This document shows positions 32,581 through 43,648 of a stretch of 64,000 nt of DNA, one piece after another; within the stretch, counting starts at the first letter, position 1, and every line of letters starts with the position of its first letter. Below the pieces are notes generated by a model, which saw nothing but the letters and a program-made list of their open reading frames with translations, ran no database searches and had not been told where the DNA came from. Origin of the DNA: Isoetes taiwanensis (taxonomy: Eukaryota; Streptophyta; Lycopodiopsida; Isoetales; Isoetaceae); assembly GCA_021234155.1 (NCBI GenBank), contig JAJEKV010000002.1, forward strand, positions 33,803,123 through 33,867,122, in the 5' to 3' direction. Both the position numbers and the translations under genes were made by a program.

Positions 32581-34879
32581 TGTGACGAGTTCAAATGAGA
32601 TCGACACATGGCAGACACTTCAATTAAAAGTACCAATTCCTTGTTTCTACGAACCCTAAACCCTGTGAAATGCAAAATGGCTTAGTGAATTCTAAACCCT
32701 GTGAATTGCATGAACAGTTATAAAAATTTACAACATTTTTAGTACAACAAGCAAATAAATTAAGTTTATACAAAGAAATTGAGTGAAAGTATCCTATATT
32801 CAAATTTTTTGCCCAGAGGGCTCTACATTTTGCCCTAAGGCGGGGAAAAAAATTAAGCATATTATATACTTTTTCATAAAAAATAGTTTAGCTATTTTTT
32901 AAAATCTTACAGTATTTTATGACATGTATTTGGCTAAATTTATTATTATCATTATATGTATTTGGATTTGGCGAAACTTTTGAATGCAAAAAGCAAAAAA
33001 TATAAATTCAGTAGCTTAGACATATTATACTACAATTACAAATAATAATCAACAATCATGGAACATAACATAATATGAAAAAACTTTAACAGAAAATCAC
33101 AACATAGCTTATAACATCCATAGTCTAAACTACATTTACTGCAACGACACCTTTCTAGATATGGTGATCAAATTGCACTTATCTCTAACCCTTAAAGGAA
33201 GATGTTATTTCAGGCATCTAGATGGATATTGCTATCTTTTACAAAAAATATTTTTAAGATGCATATGTGGTATATGCAATAGAAATTTATAGTCTGAAAA
33301 ATTACTATCACTAATGATAGTAGGTGGGGATGTGTAAAAATCTTTAATAAGAATTCATCTTGTTTTGCTATTAATGATTTAATATATAAATATTGTAATA
33401 TTAAGAAAGGCTAATCCCTTTTTCTTTAAGGGAAAGGGAAAAAATAGTTTGGTTGATCCCAAAAAAATAATCGAATACTTATTTTAAATATGGCTATTTT
33501 TTATTTTTTTTAAAGAAAATCTCCTCTCATAAAATTTGCCGCAAAAATTGCCTAGACCCCATAAAAAAGTCGACATTTGGCTATTAATAGCCACTAATTT
33601 TTTCCATGCCCAAAGGCCTTTCACAATTCACATATGCCCAGAGGCTTGAAGTTAGAGGATTGCTTGAAGGCTTTTCAAGAAAAAAGCCCGGAGGCTTGCA
33701 GTCACAAGGTTTGCCCGAAGGTTTTGAACAAAAAAAGCACGGAGGCACACAAGAAAAAAATTAAAAAAGGGTTCTGCCCTTTCACTTCCCTTCTTCCTCT
33801 TCTTCATCATCTACAACAGAAGAAAAAAAAAACTGTTAGTTAGAACCTTAAAAAAAAAACATAAAATCCAAAATTTTATTCAGCCATTTTAAGAACTCAT
33901 CGAAAACCTGAGGCTCCTCTTCATTGCTGTCTTCTTCTTCCTCATCATCCTCCTCTTCCGACCACTCATTTTCATCCGAGTCTTCAATCCAGCCCTCCAG
34001 TACACCTATCATGAACTCTAGCTCATTAAGCTCTTCTTCTTTCTCCATCCGAGGAATCAGAGGAATCATAGGCAAGAAACACAATAAGGAGTGGGAAGAC
34101 CTCTTGGACCCGAGGCCTTTTGGAAGAGACCTCGAGTTCTTCGGTTAGCAGGGCAGCGGCTGCGGATCTCTTCATCAGCTTGGGTTAGGCAGAGAATGGG
34201 GAGGAATGAAATTTTTGCGGGCATCTAAAGCTTATATGGCATATTTAACAAAATTTAGACTTATTCAAATCTAATAGATATATACTTCAAGGATGTCATA
34301 ATAAAATCAACAGTATTTTTAACTCTTATTAATTTTAATTATTTGTTTTGTTCATCTTTAGATCAAAAGTATGAAGGTTACCAAAGTATAAAATTGTTTT
34401 CTAAATTAATTTTCACTATGATTTATTTAGAATTATCTAAAATAAATGCTATATAATTGAAATGTTATTTTTTTTATAAATAAATAAGAAAGTTTTAGAT
34501 TTAGGATTAATTAAATGATTATGTTTATCTGTAAATACATTGAGTAATTTATTATTGATTAAGTTTCAATATATTTTGTTTCATTAATAATAAATTATTG
34601 AATAGTTAGTATTAAAATATTAACTTTATAATTTAATTGATTTTGATCTCAAAACTTCCTTAAACATGTTTTTAAAAATATAAAAGTTTGTAAATTCAAA
34701 AATTTTTATAATAATTTTATGTCAATCACTTATCGGACCATCGGATTTCATTTGCAGATTTTCAGGATTGCCAAATTTTAAATTTGTTAAATCATTAGAA
34801 ATTAAAATTTTTTATTCTTGAAATGTCTAATTCTAAATAAATTCAAGTGAAAATTAGTCTGAAAAGTAATTTTGAATTT
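32581..34879. other. AT-rich spacer, no gene seen
   Basis: Long A/T runs are common and no ORF has convincing composition. A stretch at 33848-34084 gives an acidic low-complexity frame that is the shadow of CTT/TCC repeats. Confidence 0.5.
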
Positions 34880-35909
34880 TTATAACCATTAAGGTCGGGG
34901 GGTATGGCGATCGGGGGTATGCCGACCGTAAAAGCTGCGTTACCGGGTAAGTACATTCCTCAATATAGTAGATTACCAGGAGACAATAACTGTGCAGAAA
35001 AATGAGTGGGATGCATGAATTTGTGCTAAATAAGATGATTGACGTCTCCTTACATTAGTTCTTTTTTGTGCCGGGAGGAATGCTCTGATTGTCTGGGTAT
35101 GAATATGTTTTTACGGTCAAGGAAACGAAATAAAAATAAAAACGAAATATTGGAACATAATAACCGGGGATACTATGACACTCCGAGAATGAAGATTGAA
35201 CCAGGGGAATGGGGCAGAACCTCGCAGACAGGATAAAACGTCGTCAAAGAACTCAAACTCCGGCATCGGCAATTTCAAATTAAAGATCCGTTGAGGAATA
35301 AGGATAAAAGTGGTAGATAACTTAAAATTGCTAAGAGCAAAATTTCAAAATTGCTAAAAGTGCTAAAATAAATGGACGTCGTGGCAAATCAGGGGAGGGT
35401 GAAAACCAGAAATCAAATAATAGTGTATGGAATTAGCATTTACGATCGGTCTGACGTGTCGCAATAATCATTAGACCTAGGAAAATGGTAATAATGAGAA
35501 ATACAAATAAAGGGAGGATATAGTATGGGTGTCAGTATGGCAGGCAGTTGGACAGGTGGCGGATATACGCATACGAAAACCCGAAGGACAGGATAAGACA
35601 AGACCGGCAATTAAGACAGACGGGCGTAATAAAGGACCGGGAATTTAGATAGACTCGTAACCCTAAAAGCTCTAACACATTCATAACAAGGAGAAGACGA
35701 AGAGTGGTGCTCCGCCTTCGAGATTTCTAAATTTTTCTGAGCTTCGGCATCGCACTGCTACATTCGACTCGTTTCCGGGTAAATTAGAAGCAGGATGGAT
35801 AAAGGGAAGAAGATTGTCAACGAGCATGTTGCTGAGAAATAGGTAGCCAAGAAGCGCTCGAGGGCCGGCGTTCCAGGCAATCTCACAGTGCCATGGAACC
35901 CGACTATAC

Positions 35910-36299
35910 TTGGATCGTGGTTTATCGTCATGTATGAGCTGCGGTAGAGTCCATTGTCTGTTCTGCGATCGCATACATCATGCGCAAGCAATGAGGGACG
36001 CGGGTTACAATCTCGGTCTGTTAGGAGCGTTGGGAGTATTGGCGGATAAAAATGATATAGTTCGACGACAAGACATGGACAGGGTAATGTAGTGTTTCAA
36101 CAGGCTCCAGATACATGCAGCCATTCAGAAATCCTCTAGCTATCAATATGAGCTTATGATAGGAGATTTCGGCAAGGTATGCATATACTGCTGTGAAAAG
36201 AATCCAGTTGACTATATATGCCAAGCATTCATGGCAAGGAATTTGGAAAAGGTCCAAAAGATAGGAGAATCTTCGACTGGCAAAAAGCAAAGGAAGTAA
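35910..36299 (+). other. Cysteine-rich ORF in the LINE leader
   Basis: The frame has one internal stop (36090-36092). It encodes CGRVHCLFCDRIHHAQAMRD, then GYNLGLLGALGVLADKND and, after the stop, VCIYCCEKNPVDYICQAFMA with a basic end. The CxxC-type spacing suggests a small metal-binding protein. It could be an extra 5' ORF of the LINE, or host sequence captured in the leader. I do not recognise it. Confidence 0.35.
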
Positions 36300-37098
36300 A
36301 ATATCCGAAAGGGAGCAACGAGGGATGAATGGGAAGAAGGGCCAAAGATGGAACCCGTCTGAAGGGAATAGAATTTTCTGTTCTGTTTTTGCTTTTTGAA
36401 TCTTTCTTCTATTGTTAGCTTATGCTTTATAGGTTATCTCCGTCATCTATCAAGGTAATGCATTTGTATCAGCCCATGGCTGAATATGAAATGGTAAATG
36501 ATATGAGGGAATTCAGAAAGAAAAGAGATGAACTATGTTTTTCAGATAATATTTTTGGCATGAATGACTTTGCATTACCTATTCAATGCTGTAAATTTCT
36601 GTAAGCTTTTGTAATTCATGGTGAAATAAGAACACATGAAAAGGGATCATATGATATAGATGGTACTATCCTATTGTTGAAATAGGAAAGATCTATCTAC
36701 ACTGATCGAAGGGTAGAAACCTGTAACAATTAAAGGACACAAACTATCGGGACTAAATGAAATGCTGAGAGGGTAATTAGGAGCGTGAATATACAAACAG
36801 AACGCGAACGAAATAATACACGAGGGAACGAACAACATGGCGAGCTTGACTTGACAAGAGCTACAGGGAAACCGACTTCGGGAAGACAGTTGGGGGAGGG
36901 AGTAACGAGACGTAGGAAGGTGGCAAGAAGAATGTCGACTCGAGGGAAGAGGCGAGGACTGACAAAGGCCGAAGCTAAGGGTGGTATGGAGCAAGCAAAG
37001 TGCAATAATTACACAGAAGCAACAAAAAAGGTGGGCCATAAAGGAGGCAAGATCGGGAGAAGCAATAAGACCCATAGGATGAGTAAAAGATGGACGGG

Positions 37099-37365
37099 AC
37101 AAGTTACGGGACAACGAGGCTAAGCCTCCGCCGTACACCAGGATAGCGAGGGCTAGACCCACCAGCTGGTAACCCGGACCACTAAAAACTCGCTGAAACC
37201 AGGAGAACAAAATCTAGCATCTATCTAATATAATATCAGGGTATACAGAATACCCCAATTGTCAAAAAGGAGAATGGGGCAAGTTATGGACTGAGGGGTA
37301 TAACCCCCGCCATAGGCCAGGATAGCACGGGCTTGACCCCCAACTGGTTCCCAGATCACCAAAAT
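37099..37365 (+). repeat. Leader repeats of the LINE, period about 180 bp
   Basis: Two diverged copies start at 37099 and 37279. They share CAAGTTA, GCC, CAGGATAGC, GGGCT, GACCC, AACTGGT-like and AGATCACC-like blocks in order. A weaker third copy may start near 37430. Tandem units in a LINE leader are known from some L1 families, where they carry promoters. Confidence 0.55.
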
Positions 37366-37704
37366 GACAGAAATGCTTAAATGCTTAAATGCATAACTAA
37401 TACGGTAGGCAACTACTGAATTAATAGATTGGCTCAGAGAGGGTCACCCCCGGCCAATCAACGAAGGTGGAATATGACAAGATCTGCAGGGGAGGATCGA
37501 ATAATAAAAGAAGACGGGCGGAATAATTAATGATTATGGGCAATTCAAAATTCAAAACTAAACGGTGATTTCGAATAAAATACCGTTTATAAGGATATAA
37601 TATATACCCCTTAAGGAAGTATTACGGCTACCTTACCAGAGGGATTCTATTCTATCACGATAGTCCAGTCAAGAGCCACCGCAGAGTTTTTGTAATCAGA
37701 AACG

Positions 37705-38279
37705 ATGGCCGATAACACCAGCAGCAGCTAGCAGAAGAGAGCAGACGCAGCGAAAGTGCCAGTGAGCCAACAGGACCTTAGGGATTTCCTGGCACAGATG
37801 AACAAGCAGTTAGAGTCGAGAATCCCGAGCATGGATGCACTCAACACATTGGCGGAAACGTGTAATCGCAACAAATTAGCCATCTCCAATATGGACGTGA
37901 GGATAGGAGGGGTCGAGAGGACAAACGAGGAGATGCAGCGCAGAATGGAGGAGATTGAAGAGGAGAAAGCTAAAATTCTGCAAAGGTTGGTTGAATTAGA
38001 GAAATCAAATGTTGAGTTAGATGCATGGGAGTCATTTGGTAGGATAAAGCCACATATCATGGAATTTGAGGAGCAGAATAGAATTAAGCATGACGTTAGG
38101 CTAATAGGAGTAGCGGAGAAACCTAATGAGGACATATATCGAGTGACTGCAGAGGTGATAGAGACAGTATTCAAGGAACACTAGAGCGTCATTGTCAAAG
38201 CATTACGGTCAGGCCAATGGAGAGGGCGGTCGAGACACATAAACCTGACACTGAGGGACTTGGCAGCCAAAGAAAGGAT
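37705..38279 (+). pseudogene. LINE ORF1, N-terminal part (outer element)
   Basis: An ATG at 37705 is followed by a TAG at codon 9 and another stop at 38182-38184. Between them lies a coiled-coil protein segment (MDVRIGGVERTNEEMQRRME, EEIEEEKAKILQRLVELEKS). The frame runs on to LTLRDLAAKERI, where the minus-strand LINE is inserted. LINE ORF1 proteins bind the element RNA, and coiled coils make them multimeric. Confidence 0.65.
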
Positions 38280-41200
38280 ACTAATAATAATAATAATATA
38301 ATATATTTCCAAGCTCGTAAGGGCCTTGAAGGCCATAGAGCCAAAATTGTACAAGGATTTATGAACTCACTGTTTTCAACAAAATGAATCTAAAATCTTC
38401 TATTTCTTTTATATACACACCTACTTGATTTATATCCATAGTAGAGTCAAAAAGCGATCTGAAGTTGTCTATCCACAACCCAAATCTCAATCTGATATCA
38501 CTATAGACAGGACATGTCGCGAAAACATGGTCCTCATCTTCGACTGCTCCTTGGTTGCACAGTTTACATATTCTGCCTTCCAACGGAATTTTGCTCCATC
38601 TGCCCGTTTCTATTTCTAAGTGATGAGAGCTCACTCACGTATCTTGCTATCCTTTGTCTCATCCTCTTTTTGCAAATTCCCTGTTAGATAGCTATGGTCA
38701 CCGAGTATGCTCGGGTTTACCTTTTCAACATAGTGGTTCAATCTGCTGCCTCTCAATTCCCAAAGCCGCTGTAATGTCTGTTGTTCTAACACAAGCCTAG
38801 CCGCCTCCTTGTCTTCGTGCCGCCATCGGTGACCCCCATCCGCCAAGCCATGCTTTAACATCCGCAAACCACCCTTGATGTTCGAAACCGCAAGGCTTGA
38901 AATGAGAGCACGTCATCCGCTTGTCCATTCAAAGCCTATTTACAAAATTAATAGTTTGATACGCAGCCTTCCATCTCAAGAGGAAAAAGACCGGTTTCAG
39001 CCAACATGATCTGATATGGAATGGTGTTTTTAATGCCCAATTCCCCGCATATAAACAACTTTTGGACTGATTCGATCTGTTTCCATAGCCTCTCAGAGGT
39101 ACTTGGACCCCATATTGGAGAACCATACAGAGTCCTTTGTTCGACCCGGCGTCTTAAAGAGAAACTTCTTCATATTCCAGTCTTCCAGACAAGCTCTGGT
39201 GCACCTGGATAACATGGAGAATAGAGCAGCTTTCCCTCCTGTCACTCTTCTTCTAATGCATTCCTTCCATCCATAATTGCAAGCGAAATCAATTCCTAAA
39301 TATTTGAAACAATTTACCGTTTCAAGTACCTGCCCATTGTAGATTAGCTCTGGTCTGCTCCTAGTCCCAAAGATCATGATCTTGGTTTTCGCAATGTTTA
39401 CCTTCATTTGTTTTTCAACACAAAAGCTTTCCAGCATGTTTAGATGCTCTTGCAAAATGCAATGTTTATTAGCCAGAAGTACTATATCATCTGCATAAAG
39501 TAACAATTGGACTAAGAAAGCTCCTAGTCGTGTGCCAAACAAAGACCTGGAGCGAAGCCATTCATCCAGCTCATCAATATAAATTCCGAATAGGGTTGGA
39601 GACAAGGGGGCAGCCACAGCGGACCCCAATGTTATTCGAATCAGAAGCTATTGAGTCACGAGACAGTTTCACCAAAACTTCATCAGATAAGCGAAAGCTG
39701 GCGATCTCAAGTACTCAGGCACTCCTATATCAGCCATCCTATCTCCAAGTCCCTTCCTGGATCAGTATCAAATGCTTTAGTAAAATCTATGAAGGCTGCA
39801 TATAAAACAAAACACGGCTTCTTTGCTTGTTCAATCGGGACTCTAAGAGTGAGCATGATCTAATGTGTTATAGTCTCTTCTAAAACCAAATTGAAATTTT
39901 GATCTTTTGTCATTATCATCAGCCCATGAACTTATTTTTGCTTCCAATAAGCTGCCCAACAGCTTGGTGAAAGTGGAACCAATCAAGATGGTTCTATAGT
40001 TTTGTACTTGACTTTTATCCCCGGACTTATAGATGGGCTGTACCCTGTTCATTTTCCATGCATCTGGCAGTCCCAAAGTGAGACTCAAGTTCAGCAAATT
40101 CGTTAGAATTCTCAAGGTTTGTTGTCCGCCCCATTTAAATAGCTCTATACATATCCCTTCCATGTCATGAGCTTTATTGTTATCAAGAGAGGCCAACGTT
40201 TCTTGAACATCTTCTTCGGAGAACAAAACCGCCTGCACGGTATCAATAGACATCTTATCTGCTCCATTTACTTCATAGATGTTTCTCACTAACTCAATGA
40301 GATCATCGTTATTCAGCTCAGGGGTATCAACTTTGCCTTGCAAGCATTTCCAAAACGTCTTTGGAGACTTCCTAAGCTGTCTTTTCAAGCCTTCCTTTTT
40401 GTTTTCATAGAACATTCGCTTCTTATTACGAATCAGGGATTTATACCATTTAGGCTTCCTGATACATCCTGGTGGCAGCGAATTTCTTGCATTTTGGCAA
40501 TCTACATCCCACCATGCATTGTTTGGTCTCCCTGGTTTATGTTTCTTTGTCCAACCAAAGACTTGGCTGGCTGCTTGAAGCATGTTACGTATGAACCGAG
40601 ATACGATCATGAAATTCGCATCTGGATCAATCAATATGTGCCATCAATTCCTCAACTTTCCTCTTGTATTTGGCATGATATAAGTAGTCTACTTTCAACC
40701 CGGGTTGGAAAGAAGAATTCTCTTGTTTCCGCTCTCCTCGAAAATTGATATCCATTAGCGGTGGGGACATGATCGATTCATGTAATTTTCTACTCAAGCT
40801 GAAATCCCGAATCATGTCGGTATTTCTTGCCAACAAGAAGTCAACTACACCGCCCCCGAATGATTCAAGCAAGTAAAACCATCCGAAAGAGCAAATTTGC
40901 TGATCCCATTTAAAATTTTCAGATTACAGTTGTGCCGCGGCTCAAGAGCATTTCACCAAGCATTTAAGATCTGGTCCCGAAAGATCTAACATAAGCTGGT
41001 TCTTCTAGTTCATGTAAACGCATCAGCTATATTTTCAAAGGTACTAGCTTGCTTGTGCCCCCCACCCTTGCATTGAAATCACCCATTAATATGACTTCTC
41101 CTTCATTGTCAGTATGAGTATGTCATTTCGCGATTAGCACACGAAAATATCCGTCTTATCTATTTCTAGAACATTGTACAGTCTTGCGTGGTTTGCAAGC

Positions 41201-41692
41201 AAAATAACAGTAAACACGTAAAGAGATCATGGATCCCCGAGCCACACGTATTGCTTGTTTATGTCCGTCTTCAAGAGAGACATTATGTGATATGTTATTT
41301 CTGCCATAAACTGCTATGCCTCCATAACCACGACCTACCATGCTCTTCTTCATGTTCCGGAGTTACATATAAGTGTAAATCACGGAAGATCGTGCAATGG
41401 GGGGCCTGATGTTCCCAAGTCTCAACAAAAGCAGACTAAATCACGTTTTCCCACACATCCCAAGTGGCTGCAATTTTGGCTTGATTTAAACCATATGCAT
41501 TCCACATGCTCACCTTCAAGACCCTGATTTTCATTTCTTACGTCTTTTGTAACCACCGCTTTGCGGAGTAATCTAGGTAAGCAACTAATCCAGATCTCTT
41601 GCCTCTTTAACTTTCAACCATTCTTTCTTCCTGTTCTCTAATTGCGCTGGTGTAAGGTCCAAATCCAGCCATATCTTTACTCCTTTGAGTGC
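38280..41692 (-). mobile_element. Nested LINE A, 5'-truncated in its ORF1
   Basis: At its 3' end (left) there is a (TTA)n tail, then the terminal hairpin with inner arms GGCCTT (38322-38327) and AAGGCC (38329-38334) and outer arms AGCTC (38312-38316) and GAGCC (38338-38342). The outer pairing is complete only on the minus-strand RNA, through a G-U pair. At the other end the sequence stops inside the ORF1 C-terminus (IWLDLDLTPAQLENRKKEWL). Outer-LINE ORF1 resumes immediately after, so little or nothing of the host was lost. A possible target duplication is GGATACTA/GGATCTA. Confidence 0.75.
38359..41353 (-). pseudogene. LINE A ORF2 relic: endonuclease, RT, zinc knuckle
   Basis: From high to low coordinates the fragments are: a degraded endonuclease piece with GRGYGGIAVYGRN (41156-41353); a linker and RT N-terminus with KTFWKCLQGKV and NRVQPIYKSGDKSQVQNYRT (39843-40634); an RT palm with GIYIDELDE and LLYADDIVLLA (39093-39629); and a C-terminus with ICKLCNQGAVEDEDHVFATC (38359-38634). 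The family uses the protein to nick the target and prime reverse transcription. Several frameshifts and stops break it. Confidence 0.75.
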
Positions 41693-41988
41693 AGATGGGA
41701 TCTAGACTAAGGAATGGGATCAAGGTACAGGAGGCTCTAACAGTCATGCAGCGCCAGGGGCTGCACAGGGAGTTGGCCAAAGCCAGGGAGTTGAATCAAG
41801 CAGGGATACACGCGGGTGTCAGGAACGGCAAAGTCTACCTTCACAAGAGGGTAAGGGAACAGGCTACCCTGACGCAGGAACAGAATGTGGGGACACAGGG
41901 ACAAGCAAAAACAACAGAATTGGAGAAGGAAAACATAAATCCCCTTAATACAGCAGGGGCAGGAGAGCAGAGCTCTGGGGGGCGCTAA
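41693..41988 (+). pseudogene. LINE ORF1, C-terminal part (outer element)
   Basis: The frame starts SRLRNGIKVQEALTVMQRQG and contains LHRELAKARELNQAGIHAG and VRNGKVYLHKRV. It aligns with RTSRLKGTSIYLDLDLTPLQ and REIRQAGGAAGLVNGKMKVY in the intact ORF1 of LINE B. It therefore continues the part that stops at 38279. The end is Gln/Glu-rich and closes at a TAA. Confidence 0.6.
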
Positions 41989-42175
41989 GGGCGATAACAT
42001 TAGAAGGGAAACAACACAGAGGGGCAGAAAGAAGCGAAAACGGGGGCGACGAAGATCGAACACCACAAGCGGGGATCATGGGCCCAACCCCGACAATGAA
42101 GACCAGAGGAAGGCCGAGAAGAACAGGCAACGGGACAGAATACACGGAGACCCCAAAGGAGCAGCCTCGAGGGAA

Positions 42176-43397
42176 GTGACGCTGACAATATGGTACTGGA
42201 ATTGTACCGGATACCCGTGGGATGACGGAGAGAGACTCAAGGGTGCCCACAGCTGCGACATAATATGTCTAGTAGAGACATGGGAGCACAACGTCAAAAG
42301 GCTGCCGGAGGAAGAGGGGTATCAGCTATTCACATGTTGGAAAGATAAGGATTTCAAGATAGAGAGGGGAAGTGCAGGCCTGGCCTGTTATATAAAGAAT
42401 AGTATAGCCAACAGCGCATGTATTTTACATTCAGATATCAATAAAAGATATATAGTGTTAAATATTCAATTACAAAACAAACAAGACCTATTTCTGATCA
42501 TAGCATATTATCCACCAAACAGTGACAAGCTAGAGCTGTTAGACCTGGGGGAGAGCATGATGAAATGGAAAGAACAGGGGCCAATAATTCTAGTAGGGGA
42601 TTTAAATGCCAGAACTAGACATGAACAAGCACAAAGCACAAACATTGATGAAACAGATGGTCAGATAATATACGCAGCAAGAACACAGGAGTGGAAGAGA
42701 GATACAGAGGACAAAGCAGAGGTCAACGCTAAAGGCGAATTACTGCTCGAAGTTTGCACAGGGGTAATCATAGCTAATGGGGTGCAAAAATGGGGAGGAT
42801 CAGGGAGCTTCACGAGCCAAAATGCACACGGGAAGAGCATAGTAGACTATGTAATTATGAATGGTCAAGCAGTGGAAATAGTCGCAGGGTTTATGCTACA
42901 GGAATGGCCGACTGGGAACAGGGAAAGTCATAGACCTATACAATTAACACTCAAAGGGGGCGGCGACACAATTCGATAGCACAAGGAAAAAGGAGGAAGA
43001 GAAAATGAAGATAAGAATCCAATTTCAGGAAAAATACACGGATACATTCATACAAGCGATCAGGGAAGAAATGGGAAAGTGGGAATGGGGAAAACACAAG
43101 GCAGATGACAATGGCAACGTCCTCAATGACATCATGGTGAGAGTAGCAACAGAGGTATTCGAAAAAAAGAAAAGACCCAGGAAGAACAATGCTTTCAAGG
43201 CATCAGTATGGTATGATGAGGAATGCAGGGAACAAAAAAGAAGAGCCAAAGAGCACATAGGGAAGGAGACGTACCAGACAGAAAAAGCAGCATACTTAAG
43301 ACTACTGAAGTTAAAACGGAACAGGAACTTGTTGCAGCATCAATGGGGTCTCGCAAAACTGTTGAAAAGGCAACCCCGAAGTTTCTAGAGGGGATTC
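42176..43397 (+). pseudogene. LINE ORF2 endonuclease and linker (outer element)
   Basis: The first frame (42176-42979) is an apurinic-type EEP endonuclease. It shows WYWNCTGYPW at the catalytic Asn, CLVETWEHN at the Glu, YYPPNSDKLE, and ILVGDLNART for the Asp/Asn pair. A HRPIQL block stands where SDH-like residues are expected. A second frame from 43005 continues the linker up to LLKRQPRSF and a TAG (43386-43388) that probably replaces a Trp codon. LINE B is inserted about 10 nt further on. Confidence 0.8.
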
Positions 43398-43648
43398 AAA
43401 AGGAAGGAAGGAAGGAAGTTTATTTTAACGTCCACGGAGGCCAGAGGCCTATGAGACGGCACAGAACAGGCAAAAAAGCCAAAAACCCCAACACCAAAAA
43501 CAAACAATGTAATCAGACAAGTGAACCCTACTACGGGATGAAAAAACCCCACCGGAGGAAAAACCCTAACAGATAGGCTCTCAAATACCATGCCCCGGAA
43601 GAGCAAGTCCGACGGCCAAAATCTGCGGGATGTAAGCTCCCGGTCGGC

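Noticed and set aside
33848-34084. Acidic 78-codon minus-strand ORF
   Set aside because: It is the shadow of a CTT/TCC-rich simple-sequence stretch.
36785-37123. 112-codon basic plus-strand ORF
   Set aside because: Its composition is explained by the purine-rich LINE leader. It runs into the leader repeat and shows no motif.
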